Both the position numbers and the translations under genes were made by a program. The notes beneath the pieces were generated by a model. That model saw only the letters and a program-made list of their open reading frames with translations, ran no database searches and was not told the origin of the DNA. DNA of 64,000 nucleotides from Catalinimonas sp038039535 (GTDB lineage Bacteria > Bacteroidota > Bacteroidia > Cytophagales > Cyclobacteriaceae): positions 10,345-74,344 of the forward strand of contig NZ_JBBPHP010000035.1 of the NCBI RefSeq assembly GCF_038039535.1. Reading direction: 5' to 3'. This document shows positions 1 to 8,168 of this stretch, one piece after another (position 1 is the stretch's first letter; each line of letters begins with the position of its first letter).

Positions 1-1
1 A

Positions 2-388
2 ATTAAAGATTTCAGTTTTTCCTGCTACGAGCATATGAGTGATGATTTTAATACGGCCAAAACTATTGCCTCTTTGTTTGAACTCAGCAGCAAGATCAAC
101 GCATTCTATCATAAACAGCTGGATCTGAGCACAATATCTTCAGAAACCTTTACCCTACTCAAGGATACTTTCACTGGTTTTGTGGAAGATGTATTGGGCT
201 TAATCTTTGAAAAAAACGATCAGAGTGATCGGGTAGATGCTCTGGTAAAACTATTTATTGATCTGCGGAGGGATGCAAAACATCAAAAAGACTATGCTAC
301 AGCTGATAAGATTCGTCAGCAGTTAGCCGACATAGGGGTACAATTAAAAGATGAGAAGAACGGAAGCACATCATATTCATTAATTTAA
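2..388 (+). CDS. cysS: Cysteinyl-tRNA synthetase, C-terminal part (5' end outside window)
   Basis: The reading frame is open from base 2 and ends at 388, so only the last 128 residues are present. The sequence carries the 'MSDDFNTAKTIASLFEL' stretch that begins the DALR anticodon-binding domain of class I cysteinyl-tRNA synthetases, and ends with the charged 'ATADKIRQQLADIGVQLKDEK' tail type seen in the family. The ATG at 35 is an internal methionine and should not be taken as the start. The enzyme charges tRNA-Cys in the cytoplasm. It is followed by a 110-bp gap and then dcd on the same strand. Identification rests on family pattern recognition; the KMSKS and HIGH motifs lie upstream of the window. 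Confidence 0.88.
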   Translation: MKDFSFSCYEHMSDDFNTAKTIASLFELSSKINAFYHKQLDLSTISSETFTLLKDTFTGFVEDVLGLIFEKNDQSDRVDALVKLFIDLRRDAKHQKDYATADKIRQQLADIGVQLKDEKNGSTSYSLI

Positions 389-467
389 CTTCTTTAGTTT
401 TTCCTAATAGCTCTTCCATTAAATATTACATCCTAAAACCTTAGAGCAATTTTTAGAGTAAATATGA

Positions 468-475
468 TACGTTTG
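468..475 (+). promoter_or_regulatory. Possible Bacteroidota -7 box upstream of dcd
   Basis: TACGTTTG matches the Bacteroidota -7 consensus TAnnTTTG and lies 24 bp before the dcd start. No good TTG -33 box is visible at the expected spacing, so this is a weak call. It would let dcd and the genes behind it be transcribed independently of cysS. Confidence 0.3.
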
Positions 476-498
476 CTTTAGATTTTGAAAAAAAGAAA

Positions 499-1014
499 AT
501 GATATTATCTGGAAGAGAAATAGAGAAACTGATTGATAAAGAGATATTTATTAATCCGTTTTCAGTAGATCAACTTAATCCCAATAGCTATAATCTTCGT
601 TTACACAATCAATTACTAGTTTATGAAGATGAAGTAATAGACATGAAGAAGGATAATGAGGTAAAGAAGCTCGTTATTCCGGAAGAAGGCCTGGTTTTAC
701 AACCTAATCGCTTGTATCTGGGCAGAACCATTGAAACTATTAAAGCCGAATATCACGTTCCTAAGCTGGAAGGACGTTCGTCCATTGGGCGTTTAGGCAT
801 TATGGTACATCTAACTGCTGGTTTGGGCAATATTGGTTCGGATGGTCACTGGACACTAGAACTTGCCTGCATACAACCGGTCAGGATTTATCCTGGAGTG
901 GCTATTTGTCAGATTTACTTTGAAGACATCAAGGGTGAATATGACATTTACAAAAGCAAGAAATACCATCATGATGATATACAGCCTAGTCTGATTTATC
1001 AGGAATTGCAGTAA
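499..1014 (+). CDS. dcd: dCTP deaminase
   Basis: The product (171 residues) fits the dUTPase-fold dCTP deaminase family, which converts dCTP to dUTP for thymidylate synthesis in the cytoplasm. The family signature EGRSSIGRLG is at residues 91-100. The segment GSDGHWTLEL at 113-122 contains the expected catalytic glutamate (E121). The length is somewhat below the roughly 190 residues of the E. coli enzyme, as in many Gram-positive and Bacteroidota members. Whether it is monofunctional or also hydrolyses dUTP cannot be decided by eye. The stop codon overlaps the start of yidD by one base (TAATG), so the two are probably translationally coupled. Confidence 0.9.
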   Translation: MILSGREIEKLIDKEIFINPFSVDQLNPNSYNLRLHNQLLVYEDEVIDMKKDNEVKKLVIPEEGLVLQPNRLYLGRTIETIKAEYHVPKLEGRSSIGRLGIMVHLTAGLGNIGSDGHWTLELACIQPVRIYPGVAICQIYFEDIKGEYDIYKSKKYHHDDIQPSLIYQELQ

Positions 1015-1292
1015 TGCTTGTAACTATTTTACAGAGATTTGCTTTAACTTTAATACGCTTTTACCAACTAGCTATCTCTCCCATTCTGGGTAGCCATTGC
1101 CGACATACGCCAAGTTGTTCTCAGTATACAATTGTTGCTATCAAGGAATGGGGAGTATTGAAGGGTATACTACTCGGAGCCAAACGTATTGCCAGATGTC
1201 ACCCATGGGGTACCTCAGGTTTTGACCCTGTACCCAAGAATAATGAACCTAACAAAAAAGATCTGGTTAACCCTTTAGACAACAAGCATTGA
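1014..1292 (+). CDS. yidD: Membrane protein insertion efficiency factor YidD
   Basis: This 92-residue protein matches the YidD family (DUF37): an amphipathic N-terminus, the LIRFYQLAISPILG segment, the cysteine-containing CRHTPSCSQYT motif and the C-terminal CHPWGTSGFDPVP motif. YidD associates with the inner membrane and assists YidC-dependent insertion of membrane proteins. The ATG overlaps the dcd stop by one base. In many bacteria yidD lies in the rpmH-rnpA-yidC cluster; here it is next to cysS and dcd, an arrangement I associate with Bacteroidota. The last 15 residues are polar and not conserved. Confidence 0.92.
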   Translation: MLVTILQRFALTLIRFYQLAISPILGSHCRHTPSCSQYTIVAIKEWGVLKGILLGAKRIARCHPWGTSGFDPVPKNNEPNKKDLVNPLDNKH

Positions 1293-1363
1293 GTCGGCCA
1301 GATATATTGATTGACTAGCACTTATGATCCAAAAAGTAAACCTGAGTTTATTTTAGTATTCAT

Positions 1364-1831
1364 ATGAAAGAGGAAGAAAAATATATGAGGCAAGTTTTTG
1401 AACTTGCTAAGAAAGGTGAGGGTAAAGTAAGTCCTAACCCTATGGTGGGCTGTGTAATTGTGAATAATCACAAGGTAATAGGGAAAGGTTGGCATCAGGA
1501 ATATGGAAAAGCCCATGCAGAAAGGAATGCTATAGATAATGTTACTGATAAAAAATTATTGACAGATAGTACAGTTTATGTAAATTTGGAGCCTTGTTCG
1601 CACTTTGGAAACACTCCTCCTTGCTGTGATTTGTTAGTTTCCTACAAGGTTAAAAAAGTAGTAATTGCTAATGTGGATCCCAATCCGTTGGTAAATGGAA
1701 GAGGCATCAAAAGGATGCAAGATGCTGGAATAGAAGTTATTACAGGAGTGCTTGATCAGGAAGGCAAAAAACTTAATGCATCTTTCTTTGAGAAAATGCA
1801 ACGTAAAAAACATATTCAAACTGTTGACTAA
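1364..1831 (+). CDS. RibD-type pyrimidine deaminase domain, without reductase domain
   Basis: The product (155 residues) is a clear match to the N-terminal zinc deaminase half of riboflavin biosynthesis protein RibD. It has SPNPMVGCV at 23-31, the HAE zinc/catalytic motif at 51-53, and the EPCSHFGNTPPC zinc motif at 77-87, then the DPNPLVNGRG segment typical of RibD. Full RibD is about 350 residues with a C-terminal 5-amino-6-ribosylaminouracil reductase domain; here the protein stops just after the deaminase at HIQTVD. The following bases in all frames lead straight into trhO, so the reductase has not merely been frameshifted. It could be a functional deaminase-only protein complemented elsewhere, a paralogue, or a decayed copy. 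The active-site residues are intact, which favours a functional deaminase. Confidence 0.75.
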   Translation: MKEEEKYMRQVFELAKKGEGKVSPNPMVGCVIVNNHKVIGKGWHQEYGKAHAERNAIDNVTDKKLLTDSTVYVNLEPCSHFGNTPPCCDLLVSYKVKKVVIANVDPNPLVNGRGIKRMQDAGIEVITGVLDQEGKKLNASFFEKMQRKKHIQTVD

Positions 1832-1843
1832 TTTATTGCTCAG

Positions 1844-2911
1844 ATGTTGCTACATAACAGGATTGATAAAAGAGTTTTAAAAAAACAAATGGAAGAGAGT
1901 AATGAGAAAAGAGTTACTCTTTCTTTTTATAATTACGCTAACATTGCAGCGCCTGATGTTCTTCGTGATAAACTCTATGCAGAGTGGTCAGAAATTGGAG
2001 TACTGGGCAGAGTTTATCTGGCTAAAGAGGGAATAAACGCTCAGATTAATGTTCCAGAAAATAACTTTGAAGACTTTAAGACACACATCAAAAGCCTTGA
2101 TTTTCTACAGGGAGTTAGATTGAACATTGCTGTAGAAAAAGAGGGTAAATCTTTTTATAAGTTAAAAATAAAAGTACGCTCTAAAATCGTTGCTGATGGT
2201 CTTGAAGAAACTCAATTTGATGTAACTGATAAAGGTAAGCATGTAAATGCTGAAGAGTTTAACCGCCTTACTGACGATCCGAAAACGATCGTAGTAGATA
2301 TGCGCAATCACTACGAAAGTGAGGTAGGACATTTTGAAAATGCTATCCTACCTGACGTTGATACTTTTCGGGATGCGTTGCCTATCGTAAAAGAAACGCT
2401 TCAACCCTACCGCGATCATAATATTATTATGTATTGTACAGGAGGTATTCGCTGCGAAAAGGCTAGTGCATATTTCAAACATCTGGGATTCAAAAATGTA
2501 CATCAGCTAGAAGGTGGAATTATCAAATATGCTCATGAAGTAGAGTCCAAAGGACTTAAAAATAAGTTTATTGGCAAAAATTTCGTTTTTGATGAAAGAT
2601 TAGGTGAAAGAATATCAGAAGATATCATCAGCCACTGTCACCAGTGTGGAAAACCTTGTGACAATCATACCAATTGTAAAAATGATGCCTGTCATCTGTT
2701 ATTCATTCAATGTGATGAATGTGCTAGCAAGTTAGAAGGTTGCTGTTCTGATGAATGTAAAACATTCATCCATTTGCCTGAAAATGAGCAAAAAAATCTG
2801 AGAAAAAAGTTTCAGCAAAAACGCAATATCTTCAGAAAAGGAAGGGCTGATCATCTAAAAGAACATTGGCTGAAAGGTGCTAAACTTGTAGATAACCAAG
2901 CTCACAGTTAA
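1844..2911 (+). CDS. trhO: tRNA uridine(34) hydroxylase (rhodanese-domain protein, YceA/UPF0176)
   Basis: The product (355 residues) resembles E. coli YceA/TrhO over its whole length, including the start 'LLHNRI'. TrhO uses oxygen to form 5-hydroxyuridine at wobble position 34 of tRNA. An N-terminal acylphosphatase-like domain covers about 20-125. A rhodanese domain (about 140-240) has active-site Cys198 in CTGGIRCEK. A cysteine-rich C-terminal zinc-binding segment (HCHQCGKPC, CKNDACHLLFIQC, CCSDEC) follows. It starts 12 bp after the ribD-like gene, suggesting one transcript with the upstream genes. The stop codon lies inside the first arm region of a terminator hairpin. Confidence 0.93.
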   Translation: MLLHNRIDKRVLKKQMEESNEKRVTLSFYNYANIAAPDVLRDKLYAEWSEIGVLGRVYLAKEGINAQINVPENNFEDFKTHIKSLDFLQGVRLNIAVEKEGKSFYKLKIKVRSKIVADGLEETQFDVTDKGKHVNAEEFNRLTDDPKTIVVDMRNHYESEVGHFENAILPDVDTFRDALPIVKETLQPYRDHNIIMYCTGGIRCEKASAYFKHLGFKNVHQLEGGIIKYAHEVESKGLKNKFIGKNFVFDERLGERISEDIISHCHQCGKPCDNHTNCKNDACHLLFIQCDECASKLEGCCSDECKTFIHLPENEQKNLRKKFQQKRNIFRKGRADHLKEHWLKGAKLVDNQAHS

Positions 2912-2927
2912 TTGTGAGCTTTTTTTT
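2899..2927 (+). terminator. Rho-independent terminator of the cysS/dcd/trhO run
   Basis: AGCTCACA (2899-2906) pairs with TGTGAGCT (2913-2920) around a 6-base loop and is followed by seven T residues. The trhO stop codon (2909-2911) lies in the loop, so the terminator begins inside the coding sequence. Confidence 0.85.
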
Positions 2928-3153
2928 ATCTGTAAAAGTTTGTTGAAATCTAAGTATGCACCTTTTCTCTCCTTCCTTTTTATATTAATTCATTAGCACT
3001 TCTTTTCAATTCACTCATATTCCATCATGTGTAACTTTTGATTATGGTTTGAAGGTGTGAAACTTCACTCTGCTGCTAATTTTGATAGTATACTTTATAT
3101 CAGAAAAGCGCCAAAGTAGAGAAAGCACAAACCACTTATAATTCAAGTTATAC

Positions 3154-4125
3154 ATGCCCAAAATAAAATATTATTACGATCCTAATACCTGCAAGTACGA
3201 GAAAGTAAAAGTGACTAAAAAGGAATGGATTATTGATGGGATCATGAATATCTCCATTGTTCTCTTTGCTGCTATTGGTGTTGCTTTAATTTATATGAAT
3301 TTTTATGACTCTCCTAAGGAAGTAAGCTTAAGAAAAGAGAACGAAAAGCTTCACTTTTACTACAATATTTTGCAAAAACAAATGGACGAAGCATCGTCTA
3401 TGTTAGCGTTGCTTCAGGACAGAGATGATGGAATCTACCGTACGATTTATGAGCAGGATCCAATTCCTGAATCAGTTAGAAACGCAGGTATCGGGGGAGC
3501 GGAAAGATATAATAAACTCTTACAAGCTAATTTGAGTAAAGAAGATCTCATTCTGTCAACAGTCAAAGACATTGACCAGATCAAGAGAAAAATGTACATA
3601 CAAACAAAATCGTACGACGAATTACTGACTTTAGCTAAGAACCAGCACTTGATGCTGGCTTCAATCCCAGCAATCGCCCCTATTTCTACCAATGACTCCT
3701 ATCTTTCTTCTGGTTTTGGACTTCGTTATCACCCTATTTATAAAATAAGAAAACTGCACACAGGACTTGATTTTGCTGCACGTATTGGGACTGCTATATA
3801 TGCTACTGGTGGTGGTACCGTTTCCAAAGTATCATCCAGTTATTATGGATACGGAAAACAGGTAGAAATTGATCATGGCTTCGGCTTTAAGACCAAATAC
3901 GCTCATATGTCTGAGTTTAATGTTAAGGTAGGGCAAAAGGTAAAAAGAGGAGAATGTATCGGCTATTCAGGTAATTCAGGTACATCTTCAGGGCCTCACC
4001 TTCACTATGAGGTGCATAAAAACAGGAAAAAAGTGAATCCTATTCACTACATCTACCGAGACATCTCTGAAGAAGAGTATGAGATGTTAGTTAAATTGGC
4101 ATCTATTGAAAACCAATCCATGTAA
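3154..4125 (+). CDS. Membrane-anchored M23 family metallopeptidase
   Basis: The product (323 residues) has a short cytoplasmic basic segment, one membrane helix at about 30-50 (IMNISIVLFAAIGVALIYM), a helical, partly coiled-coil region (about 55-165), and a C-terminal LytM/peptidase M23 domain. The zinc ligands are visible: HTGLD (H and D) and the HLHYE motif. Such proteins face the periplasm and cleave peptidoglycan cross-bridges or act in cell-shape control. The first residues (MPKIKYYYDPNTCKYEKV) are a typical Bacteroidota opening of this family. It is preceded by a 240-bp gap with no gene and is probably monocistronic. Confidence 0.88.
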   Translation: MPKIKYYYDPNTCKYEKVKVTKKEWIIDGIMNISIVLFAAIGVALIYMNFYDSPKEVSLRKENEKLHFYYNILQKQMDEASSMLALLQDRDDGIYRTIYEQDPIPESVRNAGIGGAERYNKLLQANLSKEDLILSTVKDIDQIKRKMYIQTKSYDELLTLAKNQHLMLASIPAIAPISTNDSYLSSGFGLRYHPIYKIRKLHTGLDFAARIGTAIYATGGGTVSKVSSSYYGYGKQVEIDHGFGFKTKYAHMSEFNVKVGQKVKRGECIGYSGNSGTSSGPHLHYEVHKNRKKVNPIHYIYRDISEEEYEMLVKLASIENQSM

Positions 4126-4173
4126 AAGATATAGCCTTTGTTTTTTGACTACAAAAAATAATGATGAACATAA

Positions 4174-4209
4174 AGCAATAGCATTTTCATTTAAGTAAAT
4201 GCTATTGCT
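4174..4209. terminator. Strong inverted repeat between convergent genes
   Basis: AGCAATAGCATTT (4174-4186) and AAATGCTATTGCT (4197-4209) form a perfect 13-bp stem with a 10-base loop. It lies between the ends of the M23 peptidase gene and the 68-residue membrane protein gene, which converge. No clean T-tract follows on either strand, so function as a bidirectional terminator is inferred from position. Confidence 0.6.
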
Positions 4210-4221
4210 CGTCAACTAATC

Positions 4222-4428
4222 TTATTTTTTGCTACTATTACTCCACAGTATAATTCCTATTACCAGAACAACGACGCTAATAATAAGCGGTACATAGTTT
4301 GCCTGACTTACTACTACATCTGCCCCAAAAATACTGAAGCTATCAGAATCATCTGCTACTTGCATACCAGTAATGGCAGTAGCAGCAATACCTATTAAAG
4401 TGAGAACAATTCCCAATCCTTTTTTCAT
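4222..4428 (-). CDS. Small two-helix membrane protein
   Basis: The 68-residue product has two hydrophobic segments, GLGIVLTLIGIAATAITGM (about 4-22) and YVPLIISVVVLVIGIILW (about 45-62), separated by a polar DDSDSF stretch. It ends in a basic SSKK tail. It resembles small uncharacterised Bacteroidota membrane proteins of the DUF3185-like kind, but I cannot assign a family with certainty. It is bracketed by two strong hairpins: one downstream (4174-4209) and one between it and the upstream cytochrome gene. Function unknown. Confidence 0.65.
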   Translation of the reverse strand: MKKGLGIVLTLIGIAATAITGMQVADDSDSFSIFGADVVVSQANYVPLIISVVVLVIGIILWSNSSKK

Positions 4429-4445
4429 AAAAAATGATTAACATT

Positions 4446-4517
4446 TATAAAAAATTAAGACAATTATCACCAGACTGTCAAACTTCGTTGATTTCAGTCA
4501 CACGATAATTGTCTTAA
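4446..4517 (-). terminator. Long-stem terminator of the cytochrome c gene
   Basis: GATAATTGTCTTAA (4504-4517) and TTAAGACAATTATC (4455-4468) form a perfect 14-bp stem. On the minus strand it is followed by a T6 run. The 35-base loop is itself structured (GACTG/CAGTC plus an inner TCAA/TTGA). It lies after the cytochrome stop and 27 bp before the start of the 68-residue membrane protein gene. Confidence 0.65.
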
Positions 4518-4565
4518 AGTAAAAAATTTCTAAGCACTATAGAAAATAGAATTGATATTATTGCA

Positions 4566-5297
4566 TCAAGCATTGGTTTTATGCTTGCCTTTGCTTCTTC
4601 TTCCTTTGTTGAGATAAATTACTGCAACCACTAATGCTACTAAAGATACTGCAAATATGATGAGCACTGTGATTGAAGAGCCAGTAAAAATATTATGCGA
4701 AACTACTCCATCACCATCCTGGGTATAAGCTTCGTCTGTAGCATCATCAGGTAATACATCGGTCTCAGTACTCATTGATTCATCCGTCTCCGCACTACCA
4801 CTGGCTCCTACTCCTGTTGCTGCAGTTTCAGAAACTGACTCTTCCTTGATGTAAGCCAGAATACTCATGATATCATCGTCTGATAGAAATTCAAAAGCAG
4901 GCATAATTTGCTCATTATACTGGCTAAAAAGCTGCTGAGCATATTCTTCTTCGGGGTCGGCAATGACCTCTTGAGAGTTTTTTATAAATCTTAAGAGCCA
5001 GTCAGTGGGCCTTGTGCCATGTACACTTGCCAATGCAGGACCAATGAGTTGTTTTTCAATCATATGACATGCACTACAGTGCTGCCTGAACAGGTCTCTA
5101 CCATGAGCAATGGCTTGGGGGTCATCAGGAATACTTACTTCCGCTCCCTCACCCTGTACATATTGAACATTTTCTCTAGCATCTTCCTGTGCCTGGGTTT
5201 GAATTGGAGATAAGAGGAAGAAACTCATTAAGCATGCAATTGTACCTAAAAAATTTGTACACTTTCTTTTCTTGCTGTGTTTGAAAATTGATAACAT
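4566..5297 (-). CDS. Membrane-anchored c-type cytochrome
   Basis: The 243-residue product has an N-terminal signal segment (about 15-36, ending in TQAQ). A monohaem cytochrome c domain follows, with the haem site CSACH at 74-78 and a likely methionine axial ligand in EQIMPAF. After it comes an acidic, Ser/Thr-rich linker of about 60 residues and a C-terminal membrane helix (SITVLIIFAVSLVALVVAVIYL) with a basic tail. It probably passes electrons at the periplasmic face of the inner membrane. It is not next to oxidase or bc-complex genes, so its partner is unknown. The family resembles the 'cytochrome c, class I' proteins common in Cytophagales. Confidence 0.85.
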   Translation of the reverse strand: MLSIFKHSKKRKCTNFLGTIACLMSFFLLSPIQTQAQEDARENVQYVQGEGAEVSIPDDPQAIAHGRDLFRQHCSACHMIEKQLIGPALASVHGTRPTDWLLRFIKNSQEVIADPEEEYAQQLFSQYNEQIMPAFEFLSDDDIMSILAYIKEESVSETAATGVGASGSAETDESMSTETDVLPDDATDEAYTQDGDGVVSHNIFTGSSITVLIIFAVSLVALVVAVIYLNKGRRSKGKHKTNA

Positions 5298-5446
5298 CTT
5301 AAAAAATATTATTAGTCAAAAAAATATCTAACTTCCTATAATTGAAAGATGTAGAACAACTTAAATGTTTTGGAATATTATCTCTTTGTGATTTTGAATA
5401 TACCCCTACCTCTCTGTCTTCTCTAGTAGCAGATGAATAGCCTCAT

Positions 5447-5489
5447 AAAAAAACCTGATCCTTCATACTTTTTGTACGAATAGATCAGG
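5447..5489 (-). terminator. Rho-independent terminator after parC
   Basis: On the minus strand CCTGATC (5489-5483) pairs with GATCAGG (5460-5454), with an inner TTCGTAC/GTATGAA stem containing one wobble pair. A T7 run follows (5453-5447). It sits 22 bp beyond the parC stop and ends the parE-parC transcript. Confidence 0.85.
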
Positions 5490-5511
5490 CTTGTTTCAAA
5501 AAAAAATCAAA

Positions 5512-8139
5512 TTATTTGAAAAGACCTAACTGGTCTTTTGAGGATTTATCTTTTTTTTTCTCGTTGATTTCCCATACCACCTCATCACCAGCAGATACAT
5601 CTCCATTTTCCTTCACTTCTACTTTATTATTATCTTGATTCTTTTGCTCCTGACCATTGGAAGGAGCATCATCAATGAGCACTAAATTTTTGACTTTGTG
5701 AGGAGTAAGTTGGTTACCCAGCGCTTTCCATCCTTTTATATCTACAATGATATCCAAATCAATAATCTGCTTCTCATGCTGCCTCTCTCCATCTTTTTTA
5801 TAAGTCAACTCAACTTGCGGCTGCTTAAGCGTGGTGGCTAAAAGTAAGCGAGAACTGCGTGCATCTGTGATGAAGCAAAATTTACGATCTGATGAAGAAG
5901 TCTCAATCTGAAACCGTTTTACCAAATGATTTTTAGACAAGCCATCATAATATACCGCCGTGATCGTATGCTTTGGATCAAACTTTTCAAGTAATATGAT
6001 ACTATCAGGATCAAACTTATTGGTGAGTTCATACGATTTTATTTCATAACAGCCGTCTTTGTACATCGCCAAAATCTGATCCTCTCCCTCAAAATTACCC
6101 AGATATCTCCCCCTTTCATCTGTGTTGAGTGTACCTACAAAATCATCGTACCAGATATCCAAACCACCCATGGTAGACTCTCCTTCGGCCGTTTTTACAA
6201 CCTTGCGAATAGGATATTTCGTAAGAATGTTTCCCTGAGCTCCCCTACCCTTAATATCCAATGTGGCAAAGTCAAAATCAAATTCTTTGATTTTTGCTCT
6301 GGACCTTCCGGATAGATAAACCCTCACCATCTCAGCTTCGGCATTTGGATTGGCTGAGAAGTAATGCACTTTGGAGCCAGAATTACCTTTGGTCAGGTCA
6401 TATTCCTTATCCCGGGTGACAGCTAATACCTGAAATCGTTTTACCATAGAGCGTCCTGATTTACCATCCTCATAAATCATGTTATACACTCTACGTTCGT
6501 CGTTTTTCCTGAAAATATCTACATGAATGATATCCTTACCCACGAATACTTTTTCGCTGATTCTACTTACCACGCACTTTCCATCAGCACGGAATACAAT
6601 GATATCATCAATGTCAGAGCACTCGGTCACAAACTCATCTTTTTTGAGCCCATAACCTATAAACCCATCTTTTCGGTTAACATAAAGCTTTTCATTAGTA
6701 GCAGCAACTACATTGGCAGAAATGGTGTCAAAGTTTTTGATCAGTGTTTTACGCTCTTTGCCCTTTCCATATTTATCCAGCAGATACTTGAAGTACTTAA
6801 TGGCAAACTCCCGGATATGCTCCAGATCATACTTAGTCTGCTCAAGCTCATCCTGCATTTTCTTCATGAGTTCGTCAGCCTTAAAGCTGTCAAACTTGGA
6901 GATTCGCTTAATTTTAATCTCAGTAAGTCTTACTAAATCATCCTGGGTAATCTCCCGGTAAAAGTCTTTTTTGAAAGGCTCTAAACCTTTATCAATTCTG
7001 CCTAAAACTTCTTCCCAGGTTTCCGCCTCTTCAATATCACGATATATCCTGTTTTCTATAAAGATCTTTTCCAGTGAAGCAAAGAGTATCTTCTCCATCA
7101 GCTCCTGGTACTTGATCTCCAATTCACGTTTCAGGAGATCAACTGTTTGTTCAGTATTGACCTTGAGTAACTCATTGACACCTAAAAATCGAGGTTTATC
7201 TTCCAGAATCACACAAGTATTGGGCGAAATAGAAACCTCGCAGTCGGTGAAGGCATAGAGGGCATCTTTGGTAATGTCTGGTGACTGTCCAGGAGCCAAA
7301 GAGATAAGAATTTCAATGTCCTTGGCAGTGTTATCTACTACCTTTTTGACCTTGATCTTCCCTTTGTCATTGGCTTTTAGAATGGAATCAATAAGACTGT
7401 TGGTAGTGGTACCGAAGGGAATATCTCTGATAACCAATGTCTTTTTATCGTATTCTTCTATCGTGGCTCTTACCCTAACTTTTCCGCCTCGCTTACCTTC
7501 GTTATAATCCGTAAAATCAGCCATACCACCGGTTGGAAAATCGGGTAGAAGGTTGATCTTTTTATTCTTTAAGAAATCTATTGAAGCTTGCAGGAGCTCA
7601 CAGAAATTGTGCGGAAGGACTCTGGTAGATAAACCAACCGCAATTCCCTCTACCCCTTGTGCCAGTAAGAGTGGAAATTTTACAGGAAAAGTGACCGGTT
7701 CTTTTTTACGTCCGTCATAAGAAAGTTGCCATTCGGTAGTCTGAGGATTGAATACTACATCCAAAGCAAATTTAGACAAACGAGCCTCAATGTAACGAGG
7801 CGCAGCAGCATTATCGCCAGTACGTAAATCTCCCCAGTTACCCTGGGTTTCTATTAACAAATCCTTCTGGCCCATGCCTACCATAGCATCCCCAATGGAA
7901 GCATCTCCATGAGGGTGATACTGCATAGTTTGCCCAATGATATTGGCTACTTTATTAAATCTGCCGTCATCCATTTCCTTCATGGCATGAAGGATTCGTC
8001 TCTGCACTGGCTTGAAACCATCTTCAATGGCAGGTACTGCTCTTTCAAGAATAACGTAAGAGGCATACTCAAGAAACCAGTTCTCATACATGCCATCAAT
8101 TCTTTCACCTGCCTGTAGTTCTTCGTCCTTTTCGCTCAT
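5512..8139 (-). CDS. parC: DNA topoisomerase IV subunit A
   Basis: The 875-residue product is a type IIA topoisomerase A subunit. The N-terminal breakage-reunion domain includes GFKPVQRRIL (41-50), the QTMQYHPHGDASIGDAM region (70-86) and the DNA-linking tyrosine Y116 in AAAPRYIEAR. The C-terminal beta-pinwheel-like part is followed by a charged tail of about 50 residues (KNQDNNKVEVKENGDVSAG and after). With ParE it decatenates chromosomes using ATP. ParC rather than GyrA is chosen from the association with parE and the absence of a clear GyrA box; the two families are hard to separate by eye. It is 29 bp downstream of a small membrane protein gene that separates it from parE. Confidence 0.88.
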   Translation of the reverse strand: MSEKDEELQAGERIDGMYENWFLEYASYVILERAVPAIEDGFKPVQRRILHAMKEMDDGRFNKVANIIGQTMQYHPHGDASIGDAMVGMGQKDLLIETQGNWGDLRTGDNAAAPRYIEARLSKFALDVVFNPQTTEWQLSYDGRKKEPVTFPVKFPLLLAQGVEGIAVGLSTRVLPHNFCELLQASIDFLKNKKINLLPDFPTGGMADFTDYNEGKRGGKVRVRATIEEYDKKTLVIRDIPFGTTTNSLIDSILKANDKGKIKVKKVVDNTAKDIEILISLAPGQSPDITKDALYAFTDCEVSISPNTCVILEDKPRFLGVNELLKVNTEQTVDLLKRELEIKYQELMEKILFASLEKIFIENRIYRDIEEAETWEEVLGRIDKGLEPFKKDFYREITQDDLVRLTEIKIKRISKFDSFKADELMKKMQDELEQTKYDLEHIREFAIKYFKYLLDKYGKGKERKTLIKNFDTISANVVAATNEKLYVNRKDGFIGYGLKKDEFVTECSDIDDIIVFRADGKCVVSRISEKVFVGKDIIHVDIFRKNDERRVYNMIYEDGKSGRSMVKRFQVLAVTRDKEYDLTKGNSGSKVHYFSANPNAEAEMVRVYLSGRSRAKIKEFDFDFATLDIKGRGAQGNILTKYPIRKVVKTAEGESTMGGLDIWYDDFVGTLNTDERGRYLGNFEGEDQILAMYKDGCYEIKSYELTNKFDPDSIILLEKFDPKHTITAVYYDGLSKNHLVKRFQIETSSSDRKFCFITDARSSRLLLATTLKQPQVELTYKKDGERQHEKQIIDLDIIVDIKGWKALGNQLTPHKVKNLVLIDDAPSNGQEQKNQDNNKVEVKENGDVSAGDEVVWEINEKKKDKSSKDQLGLFK

Positions 8140-8168
8140 TTCTTTCTTATTGCTTACTCCTTTAAATG

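Noticed and set aside
1634..1819. Antisense open frame within the ribD-like gene
   Set aside because: It lies fully within a well-supported gene, has a low-complexity hydrophobic translation and no recognisable motif.
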